A stretch of DNA of 27,047 nt from Candidatus Halarchaeoplasma halalkaliphilum. GTDB taxonomy: Archaea > Thermoplasmatota > Thermoplasmata > Halarchaeoplasmatales > Halarchaeoplasmataceae. Below, piece after piece: positions 20,376 to 27,047 of this stretch. The notes under the pieces are model-generated. The model had not been told where the DNA came from. It searched no databases and saw only the letters and a list, made by a program, of their open reading frames with translations. The stretch covers positions 1 through 27,047 of the forward strand of contig SLLU01000039.1 in assembly GCA_007133925.1 (NCBI GenBank), read 5' to 3'. Made by a program: the position numbers and the translations under genes. Each line of letters opens with the position of its first letter. Within the stretch, counting starts at the first letter, position 1.

Positions 20376-21605
20376 ATGAACATAGATCCCAGTACAACAA
20401 AATACATAATCAAGACGAAACTGGTGGCCAACGGGGTAGTCGAGAAACCCGATGTGGTAGGCGCGATATTCGGACAAACGGAAGGACTTCTAGGCGACGA
20501 GTTAGATCTCAGAGACCTTCAAAAGAGCGGTAGAATGGGAAGGATCGAGGTAGAGGTCAGTTCGACGAAGGGAAAATCCACGGGGAGCATCGTACTCCCT
20601 CTGAGCCTTGATATCGTAGAAACCTCAATACTCGGCGCGGCCCTTGAAACCATAGATAGGGTTGGGCCTTGCAAAGCCGAACTGATAGTCGAAGAGATCC
20701 GAGACGTGAGAGAATCCAAAAGGCGTAAGATCGTCGAAAGGGCAAAAGAACTATTGACCAATGTGATGGAAGGTGGGGATGTACCCCTTTCAAACATATC
20801 CGAGATGGTACGTGCCGAAGTCCAGATGGAAGAGATCACCGAGTTCGGTGAGGAAAAACTCCCTGCAGGACCCAACGTAAATGACTCGGATGCCATAATC
20901 CTGGTTGAGGGAAGATCCGATGTTCTTAACCTTCTTAAATACGGTATCAAGAATTCCGTCGCAGTGGAAGGTACCAACGTCCCGGAGTCCATTAAGACCC
21001 TTTCAGCTGAAAGAGTCACAACCGCATTCGTTGACGGCGACCGTGGAGGACATTTGATATTGAAGGAGCTCCTGGAAACAGCAGAGATAGACTATGTGGC
21101 ACAGGCACCGGATAACTCGGAAGTGGAGGAGCTGACCCAAAAGCAGATCATGAAAGCCCTTCGCAGCAAGATACCGATAGACCAGTACATAGAGATGCAT
21201 GACCTTGACAACGGTCGCAAGGGAAACCAGAAAAAAAAAGGCTGGAAAGATAGGAAAAAGGAGCCAGCAGAAGAGGTAGTTGAAAAGAAAGCTGAAGACA
21301 AAGAAACCAATGGTAGAACTAAGCTTTTGAAATCACTACTGTCGGACGTCAAGGGCAAGAAAAGCGCCATATTGATCGATTCCCATGGGAAAAAACTCAA
21401 CGAGATACAGACCCGGGATCTGGCTGACGATCTGGTGGCCAACAAATACAAAGGTGCAACGGTGGTTTTCGACGGAATAATCACACAGAGACTCGTGGAT
21501 GTGGCTTCCAGTGCGGGAGTTACATCTCTGGTGGCCAGAAGGATAGGCAATATACCCAAACTGCCTGTTTCCATGGAACTGATATCCCAAGACCAACTAA
21601 AATAA
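20376..21605 (+). CDS. dnaG: Archaeal DnaG primase-like protein (exosome-associated)
   Basis: The 409-residue product begins with the archaeal DnaG signature region (STTKYIIKTKLVANGVVEKPDVVGAIFGQ, residues 6-34, here named by its key parts). The Toprim domain (about 170-250) has the catalytic Glu in LVEGRSD (E178) and the DxD pair in FVDGDRGG (D220, D222). A Lys/Glu-rich linker (about 278-312) precedes a C-terminal domain with SAILIDSHGKKLNEIQ and VVFDGIITQRLVDVA. In archaea this protein has weak primase activity and is mainly a stable subunit of the RNA exosome that favours poly(A)-rich substrates. AAAGGTG lies 5 bases before the ATG. The long, structured leader hints at post-transcriptional control. 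Confidence 0.96.
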   Translation: MNIDPSTTKYIIKTKLVANGVVEKPDVVGAIFGQTEGLLGDELDLRDLQKSGRMGRIEVEVSSTKGKSTGSIVLPLSLDIVETSILGAALETIDRVGPCKAELIVEEIRDVRESKRRKIVERAKELLTNVMEGGDVPLSNISEMVRAEVQMEEITEFGEEKLPAGPNVNDSDAIILVEGRSDVLNLLKYGIKNSVAVEGTNVPESIKTLSAERVTTAFVDGDRGGHLILKELLETAEIDYVAQAPDNSEVEELTQKQIMKALRSKIPIDQYIEMHDLDNGRKGNQKKKGWKDRKKEPAEEVVEKKAEDKETNGRTKLLKSLLSDVKGKKSAILIDSHGKKLNEIQTRDLADDLVANKYKGATVVFDGIITQRLVDVASSAGVTSLVARRIGNIPKLPVSMELISQDQLK

Positions 21606-21631
21606 ACCCCTTCTTTCTTTTTCCAGAATTT

Positions 21632-21639
21632 TTTTATAC
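21632..21639 (+). promoter_or_regulatory. TATA box of ppdK
   Basis: TTTTATAC, 30-37 bases before ATG 21669. The ATG at 21648 would lie upstream of the predicted transcription start, so it is rejected as start. Confidence 0.55.
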
Positions 21640-21668
21640 TCATCCCTATGCTACTGTCCTCGGTTACA

Positions 21669-24269
21669 ATGACAAAGTACGTATATTCATTCGAAGAAGG
21701 TAACAAAGAAATGAAAGCACTCCTGGGCGGCAAGGGAGCTAATCTTGCCCAGATGACCTCCATAGGACTGGAGGTTCCTCCGGGATTCACCGTAACATCT
21801 GAAGCATGCCTGCAGTATTTGAAGGACGATGAGCTTCCACCCGAGGTCGAATCTCAGATGAGGGAGAAGATGGAGGTTTTGGAAGAACTCACCGGGAAAA
21901 AATTCGGGGATAAAAACAACCCTTTACTTGTGTCCGTAAGATCCGGGGCGGCCATATCCATGCCTGGGATGATGGACACCGTTCTCAATCTAGGGCTGAA
22001 CAAGGATACGCTCGAGGGGTTGAAAGAACAGACCAACGAGAGGTTTGCCTATGACAGCTACCGCAGATTCCTGAACATGTTCGGCGAAGTGGTCAGGGAT
22101 ATACCACACTCCCAGTTCGAGGAAAGGATGGATGAGGTAAAAAAGGAGAAGGGAGTTGAAAACGACCTTGATCTTGATACGAAGGATATGAAGGAAGTGT
22201 GTGATAGGTATGCCGATCTGGTGGGGGACATCCCTTATGACCCCTGGGACCAATTGCTGGAAGCGGTCAAATCAGTTTTCAGATCATGGAACAACAAAAG
22301 AGCGATCAAATACAGGGAGATAAACGGAGTGCCACACAATATGGGTACGGCGGTGAACGTTCAATCCATGGTTTTCGGCAATACAGGCCCGGATTCGGGA
22401 AGCGGGGTTGCCTTCACTAGGAATCCATCCACAGGCGAGAACGAGGTTTACGGAGAATTCTTGATGAACGCCCAGGGTGAGGATGTGGTCGCAGGTATAC
22501 GAACCCCTCATCACCTGGATGAGTTGAAGGGTATAATGCCCGAGATACATTCCCAGTTGAAGTACGTTTGCAAGATACTGGAGAATGAATACGGAGAGAT
22601 GCAGGATATGGAGTTCACCATCGAGTGCGGGAAGCTTTACATACTTCAAACCAGGGATGGTAAGAGAAGCCCAAATGCAGCTGTGAAGATAGCGTACGAT
22701 ATGGCCATGGAAGACCTGATATCAAAGGAAACCGCATTGATGAGGATAAAGGGGGACCAGATAGAAAAACTACTCCATAAAAGCATAGACCCGGATGCGG
22801 ATGTAAACGTGATTGCCAAGGGGCTGAATGCTTCACCCGGGGCGGCCTGCGGCAGTGTTGTTTTCGACACGGACGAAGCTGCTAGGAGGGGTGAGGCAGG
22901 GGAGGATATAATTCTGGTCAGGCCGGAGACCACACCTGACGATATACACGGACTAGCAGCCTCCCGGGGCGTTCTTACAAGCAGAGGCGGAAAGACATCC
23001 CATGCGGCTCTTGTTGCCCGGGGTATGGGACAACCGTGTGTGGCCGGTGCGGAATCCATATCCATCGATCTTGAAGATCAGTGCTTCAGGGTTGGCGATG
23101 TTACAGTGATGAAAGACGATATAATCACCATCGACGGGACCTCCGGAGAAGTTGTATTAGGCGAAGCACCCCTGGTGGAACCGGACTTTTCCCTGGAATT
23201 CCAGGAGATGCTCCGATGGGCGGACGAGGTCAGAACCCTGGGGGTACGGATGAATGCGGATACGCCGGAGGATGCCAAGAAGGGTATGGAACTGGGTGCT
23301 GAGGGCATAGGTCTCTGCAGGACGGAGCACATGTTTTTTGACCTGGAACGGCTCGGTGCGGTCCATGAGATGATAATCGCGGATTCCGAAGAGGAACGGA
23401 TGAAAGCACTGGAAAAGATAACACCCTATCAAAAGAAAGACTTCTATGAACTATTCCAGGTATTGGACGGCTATCCCATCGTTATACGGCTGCTGGATCC
23501 ACCCCTTCACGAGTTCGCACCCACGGACAGCGAATCTCAAAAGAATCTCGCAAAAAGCACCGGGATGGATATCAAGGAGATACGCAGAAAGGTGGCAAGG
23601 CTTGAAGAGTCGAACCCCATGCTGGGTCACAGGGGATGTCGGTTGGGGATAATCTACCCGGAGATCTACAAGATGCAGGTCAGGGCGATCCTGGAAGCCG
23701 CCATAGAGGCCAGGGAACAGGGATGTGTGGTCAAGCCTCGAATAATGGTGCCCCTTATAGGTACCAAAGAAGAACTGAAGTTTTTGAAGGATAATGTAGT
23801 ACAGCCAACAGCGGAGAAGGTTTTTTCCGAGAGGGGAAACATGGTTGAATTCAAAGTGGGTACCATGATAGAGATACCCCGGGCCGCACTGACGGCAGAT
23901 GAGATCGCCCAGGAGGCAGAATTCTTTTCTTTCGGAACCAACGACCTAACCCAGATGACCTTCGGGTTCAGTCGGGACGACGTGGGCACCTTCGTACCCC
24001 AGTACATAGAACAGGGCATACTTAAAGAGGACCCATTCCACTCACTTGATGAAGACGGGGTGGGCCTCTTGATCAATATCTGTGTGGAAAAAGGGAGAAA
24101 GATAAATGAGAGCATGAGCATGGGGATATGTGGAGAACATGGTGGTGAACCGAACTCCATCAAATTCTCCCACCGCGCAGGGCTTGATTACGTGAGCTGC
24201 TCTCCCTACCGGGTGCCCATCGCCAGGATATCCGCCGCCCAGGCGCGGATCCAGTTCAATCCTTCCTGA
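21669..24269 (+). CDS. ppdK: Pyruvate, phosphate dikinase
   Basis: The product is 866 residues from ATG 21669 (MTKYVYSFEEG), the usual PPDK length. The enzyme interconverts pyruvate, ATP and phosphate with PEP, AMP and pyrophosphate in the cytoplasm, serving gluconeogenesis or pyrophosphate-linked glycolysis. The N-terminal ATP-grasp domain has GGKGANLAQM and SVRSGAAISMPGMMDTVLNLG. The central phosphohistidine domain has RGGKTSHAALVARGMGQPCV with catalytic H445. The C-terminal PEP/pyruvate barrel has GLCRTEHMFF, RLLDPPLHEF, MLGHRGCRLG, GTMIEIPRAA, FGTNDLTQMTFGFSRDD and ICGEHGGEP with catalytic C821. The GLCRTEHMF and LDPPLHEF forms separate it from PEP synthase. The end overlaps the convergent GNAT gene by 14 bases. 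Confidence 0.97.
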   Translation: MTKYVYSFEEGNKEMKALLGGKGANLAQMTSIGLEVPPGFTVTSEACLQYLKDDELPPEVESQMREKMEVLEELTGKKFGDKNNPLLVSVRSGAAISMPGMMDTVLNLGLNKDTLEGLKEQTNERFAYDSYRRFLNMFGEVVRDIPHSQFEERMDEVKKEKGVENDLDLDTKDMKEVCDRYADLVGDIPYDPWDQLLEAVKSVFRSWNNKRAIKYREINGVPHNMGTAVNVQSMVFGNTGPDSGSGVAFTRNPSTGENEVYGEFLMNAQGEDVVAGIRTPHHLDELKGIMPEIHSQLKYVCKILENEYGEMQDMEFTIECGKLYILQTRDGKRSPNAAVKIAYDMAMEDLISKETALMRIKGDQIEKLLHKSIDPDADVNVIAKGLNASPGAACGSVVFDTDEAARRGEAGEDIILVRPETTPDDIHGLAASRGVLTSRGGKTSHAALVARGMGQPCVAGAESISIDLEDQCFRVGDVTVMKDDIITIDGTSGEVVLGEAPLVEPDFSLEFQEMLRWADEVRTLGVRMNADTPEDAKKGMELGAEGIGLCRTEHMFFDLERLGAVHEMIIADSEEERMKALEKITPYQKKDFYELFQVLDGYPIVIRLLDPPLHEFAPTDSESQKNLAKSTGMDIKEIRRKVARLEESNPMLGHRGCRLGIIYPEIYKMQVRAILEAAIEAREQGCVVKPRIMVPLIGTKEELKFLKDNVVQPTAEKVFSERGNMVEFKVGTMIEIPRAALTADEIAQEAEFFSFGTNDLTQMTFGFSRDDVGTFVPQYIEQGILKEDPFHSLDEDGVGLLINICVEKGRKINESMSMGICGEHGGEPNSIKFSHRAGLDYVSCSPYRVPIARISAAQARIQFNPS

Positions 24270-24666
24270 ACCGTATATGGGTAAACCTGTACCCTATACG
24301 TTCATAGAAACGACGGCTCTCGGGATTTTCAACGTTCAGGTGAACGGATGAGGACACGCCTTCGGGGATCACCCTTTCCACCATTTCCTGTCCTATCCCC
24401 TTTTTCCTGTGGTTCTCATCCACTGCAAGGTGGGTGATGTGAAAGTCCTTGAAGAAGGGTGTGTAAACCCCAGCGGCGGCCCCTATGAGTTCCTCACCCA
24501 GATATACTCCAATGACCCGACCTTTTTCAAAACAGTATTTCACATCGTACCTTAGCTCATTCCGGGAGATATAATGGTGCAGGTAGGTGTGAAGGAGATT
24601 CACGTAGTCTTCGCTCTTGTGAGGTTCATCTTCATGAGCTTTGATGTATTTCAATTCTTCAGTCAT
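24256..24666 (-). CDS. GNAT-family N-acetyltransferase, small
   Basis: The 136-residue product is one GNAT domain: strand RVIGVYLGEELIGAAAGVY, strand ITHLAVDENH, acetyl-CoA loop RKKGIGQ (87-93) leading into helix EMVERVI, strand VHLNVENPES and the closing RRFYERIGYRF. Its ATG overlaps the end of the DUF1611 gene by 8 bases, making it the last gene of a three-gene minus-strand operon. The substrate is unknown; the operon suggests an amino acid or its derivative. Its 3' end overlaps ppdK on the other strand by 14 bases. Confidence 0.9.
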   Translation of the reverse strand: MTEELKYIKAHEDEPHKSEDYVNLLHTYLHHYISRNELRYDVKYCFEKGRVIGVYLGEELIGAAAGVYTPFFKDFHITHLAVDENHRKKGIGQEMVERVIPEGVSSSVHLNVENPESRRFYERIGYRFTHIRFRKD

Positions 24667-25720
24667 TTGTAAGGAACCTTTCCTCTATGGCATCCACTAT
24701 CTTCTTGGGACCGTGGACAAGGACATCCGAAGCGGGCAAACCATATTTCTTTTCGTACATCTCCACCCATTCGTCAGGATCGATCCCGTTCTCATGGTTG
24801 ATGGTGATGGCGAATATGGAGTCGGGGTAGAAGAATTCAACCGTTTCCCACTCGGCATCCATGTCGGGTGGTGGGAAGTTTGGCATCCCATCCAACTGTT
24901 TCCGTCCCGGGGCGTGCTGTATTATGACACCGTGGGGATGACAGCCCTTCAGGAGACCCAGGGGGACTCCTCCTTGGGGGTGGGTTATGCACGCCTGGCC
25001 TTCCACCAGTACGATATCCGAATCCTGGGACGCAAGCCACACCTCGTGCTCTATCTTGCCGCTTAGAAAATCACCCTTCACCGCATCCAGGGGCGTGCCG
25101 TACCTGGCTCCTTGCATGAGCCCCGTCTGGCCCGTGGCAACGAAAGCCGGTTTGTATCCCCGTGCCTGGAGTTCCTTGTAGAGCTCGATGGCCGTGGTCC
25201 GCTTTCCTATGGCACAGTCCGTGCCTACCATTAGTATCCTGGGTGGTAGCCCGTCCACCCTTATCTTGCCGCAGACGTAGTGTGCTTCATCCACGGGTTT
25301 TCTCACATCCCAGATATCCACACCGCACTCCCGGGCTTTTTTAACGAATTCCTGATCATCGGTGAGGTACTCCTGGGCACCGGATATGACATCCATACCG
25401 TTCTCCATGGCCTTGAAGAATATGTCTTTGAATTCGTAGGGGAAGGCACCCCCGTCCCGTGCGATCCCGTTGATGAACGCCTTGGGAGGGGTTTTGATCG
25501 CTTCCAGGGCATCCTCCAGGGACCCGAAGATGGGTATATCTTTCTTCACATCGCTCAAAACCTCATGCACATGGTGATTCTCCTGGGTACTGTCGATGAC
25601 ACCTAGTATCTCGTATTTTGGAGAAAACCGGACCAGGCCGTTTGCTGTTTTTCCGTCCAATTTTCCGAACTCACCTTCGGCAAAAACCAGTGCCGGTATC
25701 CTTTCCGTTATTCCGAACAT
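24659..25720 (-). CDS. DUF1611 P-loop protein, DgcN-like N-acetyltransferase family
   Basis: The product is 353 residues from ATG 25720 (25729 is also possible and adds three residues). The N-terminal Rossmann-like domain starts with ALVFAEGEFGKLDGKTANGLVRF, the usual DUF1611 opening, and has FINGIARDGGAFP. The P-loop domain has VGTDCAIGKRTTA (166-177), followed by VATGQTGLMQGARYG, DIVLVEGQACITHP and IIQHAPGRKQLDGMPNFPPP. Members called DgcN are reported to N-acetylate D-glutamate in a D-amino-acid route; I infer but cannot prove such an activity here. It overlaps the upstream PLP gene by 50 bases and the downstream GNAT gene by 8, so the three are co-expressed. The usual epimerase partner (DgcA) is not in the window. 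Confidence 0.9.
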   Translation of the reverse strand: MFGITERIPALVFAEGEFGKLDGKTANGLVRFSPKYEILGVIDSTQENHHVHEVLSDVKKDIPIFGSLEDALEAIKTPPKAFINGIARDGGAFPYEFKDIFFKAMENGMDVISGAQEYLTDDQEFVKKARECGVDIWDVRKPVDEAHYVCGKIRVDGLPPRILMVGTDCAIGKRTTAIELYKELQARGYKPAFVATGQTGLMQGARYGTPLDAVKGDFLSGKIEHEVWLASQDSDIVLVEGQACITHPQGGVPLGLLKGCHPHGVIIQHAPGRKQLDGMPNFPPPDMDAEWETVEFFYPDSIFAITINHENGIDPDEWVEMYEKKYGLPASDVLVHGPKKIVDAIEERFLTND

Positions 25721-26651
25721 TTTTAACACCTGATGTAAGTAAAACTACGTGTTTTCCCTCTATACCGTTCTCCACTATAAATCTTTTCAGTCCTCCCAGA
25801 GCAGAAGCCGATGCAGGTAGGGACGAGATCCCTTCCTCTTTCAGTAACTCGTTGTAGTGCAGCATCTCACGGTCAGTAAGACCCACTGCCATGCCATGGG
25901 TATCGTATATGGCGTTCAGTGCCTCCTGTCCATCGTAGGCATGCCAATTCAAGAGAGGTTCGTTCACCTCGGTCTCGTTTAAATCTCCGGGTTCGAGATC
26001 CTCCATATCGTGTAAGCCATTTGAAAAACTGTGGGTGATGGAGTTGTTCCCCTGGCTGGACACCCCTATCATCCTGGGGATACTGGTGGCACGCTTTTTA
26101 TGCCAGAGCAACCTGAAACCCAAGTGCACCCCTGCAAGGGTCGTCCCGTTTCCCATTGGTATGGAAACGGTAGAGGGTGTTTCTCCCAAGTCTTCAAGTA
26201 TCTCTTCGGATATGTCCACATAGGCAACCAGTGCGGTGGGGGTGTTCTTTGTACCCGGGTTGGCATCGTACCAACCGTTATTTTCTGCCTGTCTGCGGGA
26301 TTCGATCACCGCATCTTCGTAGCTACCTTCAACCAGTATCGCCTGTGCACCGTAACCTTTGATGGTTTCTATCATCTCACCGGAATATTTTCGTGGAAGG
26401 TACACTCTGCATGCAAGGTTCGACTTGCAGGCCACGAAACTCATGGCGACACCGTAGTTTCCACAGGATCCTACGGAGATGGTATCGTAACCCCTGATTA
26501 TGGCATCGTCAACGTGCTGTATGGCCAATCTGTCCTTGTGAGTCCCCGTTGGGTTCTCACCCTCCAGTTTAAGGTATAGCTCTTTGAGCCCGATCTCCTT
26601 TGCGATACGGGTGGACTTTACAAGAGACGTTTGGCCTATTCCATAGGTCAT
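25671..26651 (-). CDS. Fold-type II PLP enzyme, threonine synthase-like
   Basis: The product is 326 residues from ATG 26651, with a TATA box 24-32 bases before it; a TTG at 26663 is in frame but less likely. PLP-binding features are GTHKDRLA with the Schiff-base Lys at residue 39, the phosphate- and substrate-loop SVGSCGNYGVAMSF (about 60-73), and the glycine loop IPMGNGTTLAG (about 165-175). The family includes threonine synthase, Ser/Thr dehydratases and some racemases. At 326 residues it lacks the N-terminal extension of long threonine synthases. No homoserine-pathway gene is nearby; its partner is a DUF1611 gene, so a role in amino-acid racemisation, elimination or exchange is inferred. 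The last 16 or so codons overlap the DUF1611 start region in another frame. Confidence 0.85.
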   Translation of the reverse strand: MTYGIGQTSLVKSTRIAKEIGLKELYLKLEGENPTGTHKDRLAIQHVDDAIIRGYDTISVGSCGNYGVAMSFVACKSNLACRVYLPRKYSGEMIETIKGYGAQAILVEGSYEDAVIESRRQAENNGWYDANPGTKNTPTALVAYVDISEEILEDLGETPSTVSIPMGNGTTLAGVHLGFRLLWHKKRATSIPRMIGVSSQGNNSITHSFSNGLHDMEDLEPGDLNETEVNEPLLNWHAYDGQEALNAIYDTHGMAVGLTDREMLHYNELLKEEGISSLPASASALGGLKRFIVENGIEGKHVVLLTSGVKNVRNNGKDTGTGFCRR

Positions 26652-26674
26652 GAACCTTACCAAAAGATAACCTT

Positions 26675-26683
26675 CAAATAAAC
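26675..26683 (-). promoter_or_regulatory. TATA box of the PLP-DUF1611-GNAT operon
   Basis: Minus-strand GTTTATTTG, 24-32 bases before ATG 26651; leaderless mRNA predicted. Confidence 0.55.
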
Positions 26684-26690
26684 GTTACGT

Positions 26691-26703
26691 AAAAAAAGAA
26701 AAA
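26691..26703 (-). terminator. T-rich terminator of the Gln-rich zinc-ribbon gene
   Basis: On the minus strand TTTTTCTTTTTTT lies 15 bases after the stop codon of the gene above it and just before the operon promoter. Confidence 0.55.
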
Positions 26704-26717
26704 GGGTTTGGGAGGGT

Positions 26718-27047
26718 TCATTTGTAATCCTTGCAGTTGTAGCAGTACCATCTTTGGTACTGGCTTATCCAACTCAAGTTCCCACCACAACCCGGACAGG
26801 GTTGTGTTTGTGGTTGTTCGGTTTGATGTTGCTCCAGGGTATCCTGCTGTTCCTGTTGATACTGTTGTTCCTGAGGATACTGTTGTTCCTGAGGATACTG
26901 CTGCTCCTGAGGATACTGTTGCTCCTGAGGATACTGTTGTTCCTGAGGATACTGTTGTTCCTGAGGATACTGCTGCTCCTGAGGATACTGCTGCTCCTGA
27001 GGATACTGCTGCTCCTGAGGATACTGCTGCTCCTGAGGATACTGCTG
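26718..27047 (-). CDS. Gln-rich repeat protein with C-terminal zinc ribbon, 5' end missing
   Basis: Reading back from the TGA at 26718-26720 the frame stays open to the window edge, giving the last 109 residues; the start lies beyond base 27047. The visible part begins with about ten QQYPQE hexapeptides, passes through a degenerate unit (QQYQQE) and a Gln/Thr linker, and ends in a zinc ribbon: CPGCGGNLSW then RWYCYNCKDYK, two CxxC pairs. The ribbon lacks catalytic motifs and probably binds protein or nucleic acid. The layout of a low-complexity Pro/Gln linker before a terminal ribbon is shared with the Vps62-like protein at 5393-7267, suggesting the unseen N-terminal part may also be a membrane protein. 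Confidence 0.85.
   Translation of the reverse strand, partial: QQYPQEQQYPQEQQYPQEQQYPQEQQYPQEQQYPQEQQYPQEQQYPQEQQYPQEQQYPQEQQYQQEQQDTLEQHQTEQPQTQPCPGCGGNLSWISQYQRWYCYNCKDYK
26871..27047 (-). repeat. 18-bp tandem repeat coding QQYPQE
   Basis: Ten consecutive copies of an 18-base unit (plus-strand CTGAGGATACTGCTGCTC and variants) run to the window end; the array probably continues. Copies differ only at third positions of Gln and Glu codons (CAG/CAA, GAG/GAA), so the hexapeptide is unchanged. The five copies nearest the window end are nearly identical, which suggests recent expansion there. Confidence 0.95.

Noticed and set aside
25671..26651. Naming the PLP gene thrC
   Set aside because: The motifs fit all of fold-type II; the neighbours are not threonine-pathway genes and the length is short for many threonine synthases.
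26871..27047. Regular 18-base repeats resembling a CRISPR array
   Set aside because: There are no spacers; units are contiguous, and the frame codes QQYPQE throughout with a zinc ribbon after it. It is a coding tandem repeat.

Overview
The window reads as the chromosome of a euryarchaeon, most probably of the Thermoplasmatota. The archaeal signs are a DnaG of archaeal type, an archaeal-type methionyl-tRNA synthetase, a tRNA-Tyr with an intron just 3' of the anticodon, C1-G72 in tRNA-Tyr, and AT-rich TATA boxes 24-33 bases upstream of most starts, which predicts many leaderless mRNAs. The phylum call rests on the general look of the proteins (secreted beta-rich proteins, membrane proteins ending in zinc ribbons) and is less certain. 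There is no rRNA, CRISPR array, intact insertion sequence or phage gene.

Layout. Bases 1-1517 hold the 3' part of a secreted beta-rich protein. Bases 1518-1992 hold a chain of short hairpins and tRNA-Ala(CGC) on the minus strand. Bases 1993-4982 hold thpR, a multi-pass membrane protein, a membrane-anchored transglutaminase-like protein and a Roadblock/LC7 protein. Bases 4983-5392 hold intron-containing tRNA-Tyr(GTA) and a second, interrupted copy of its 3' exon. Bases 5393-7606 (minus) hold a Vps62-like membrane protein with a C-terminal zinc ribbon and a 73-residue conserved hypothetical protein. Bases 7939-10777 hold a large secreted protein with carboxypeptidase-regulatory-like repeats, then a small membrane protein paired with a tandem winged-helix regulator. 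metG (minus) faces an MFS transporter followed by an HxlR regulator. Then come a DUF362 ferredoxin-like protein (minus) and a GNAT protein (plus), a pair of pilin-like membrane-anchored proteins, a TPR protein with a metallophosphoesterase, dnaG behind a long structured leader, and ppdK. Bases 24256-26651 (minus) form a three-gene operon of a fold-type II PLP enzyme, a DUF1611/DgcN-like protein and a GNAT acetyltransferase. The window ends inside a minus-strand gene whose product has QQYPQE repeats and a terminal zinc ribbon.

How the genes work together. Most are housekeeping or cell-envelope functions: translation (metG, two tRNAs, thpR), DNA and RNA metabolism (dnaG), central carbon metabolism (ppdK), and surface or secreted proteins. 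The PLP-DUF1611-GNAT operon looks like a small amino-acid-modifying pathway.

The least explained sequence lies around the two tRNA genes. Just downstream of each, a partial copy of that tRNA's 3' end is split in the T-loop by a 50-61 base insert that folds into two perfect hairpins. For tRNA-Tyr the copied block equals the 3' exon plus two bases. I regard this as the best candidate for something undescribed here. A structured dnaG leader and several inverted repeats that enclose TATA boxes come next.
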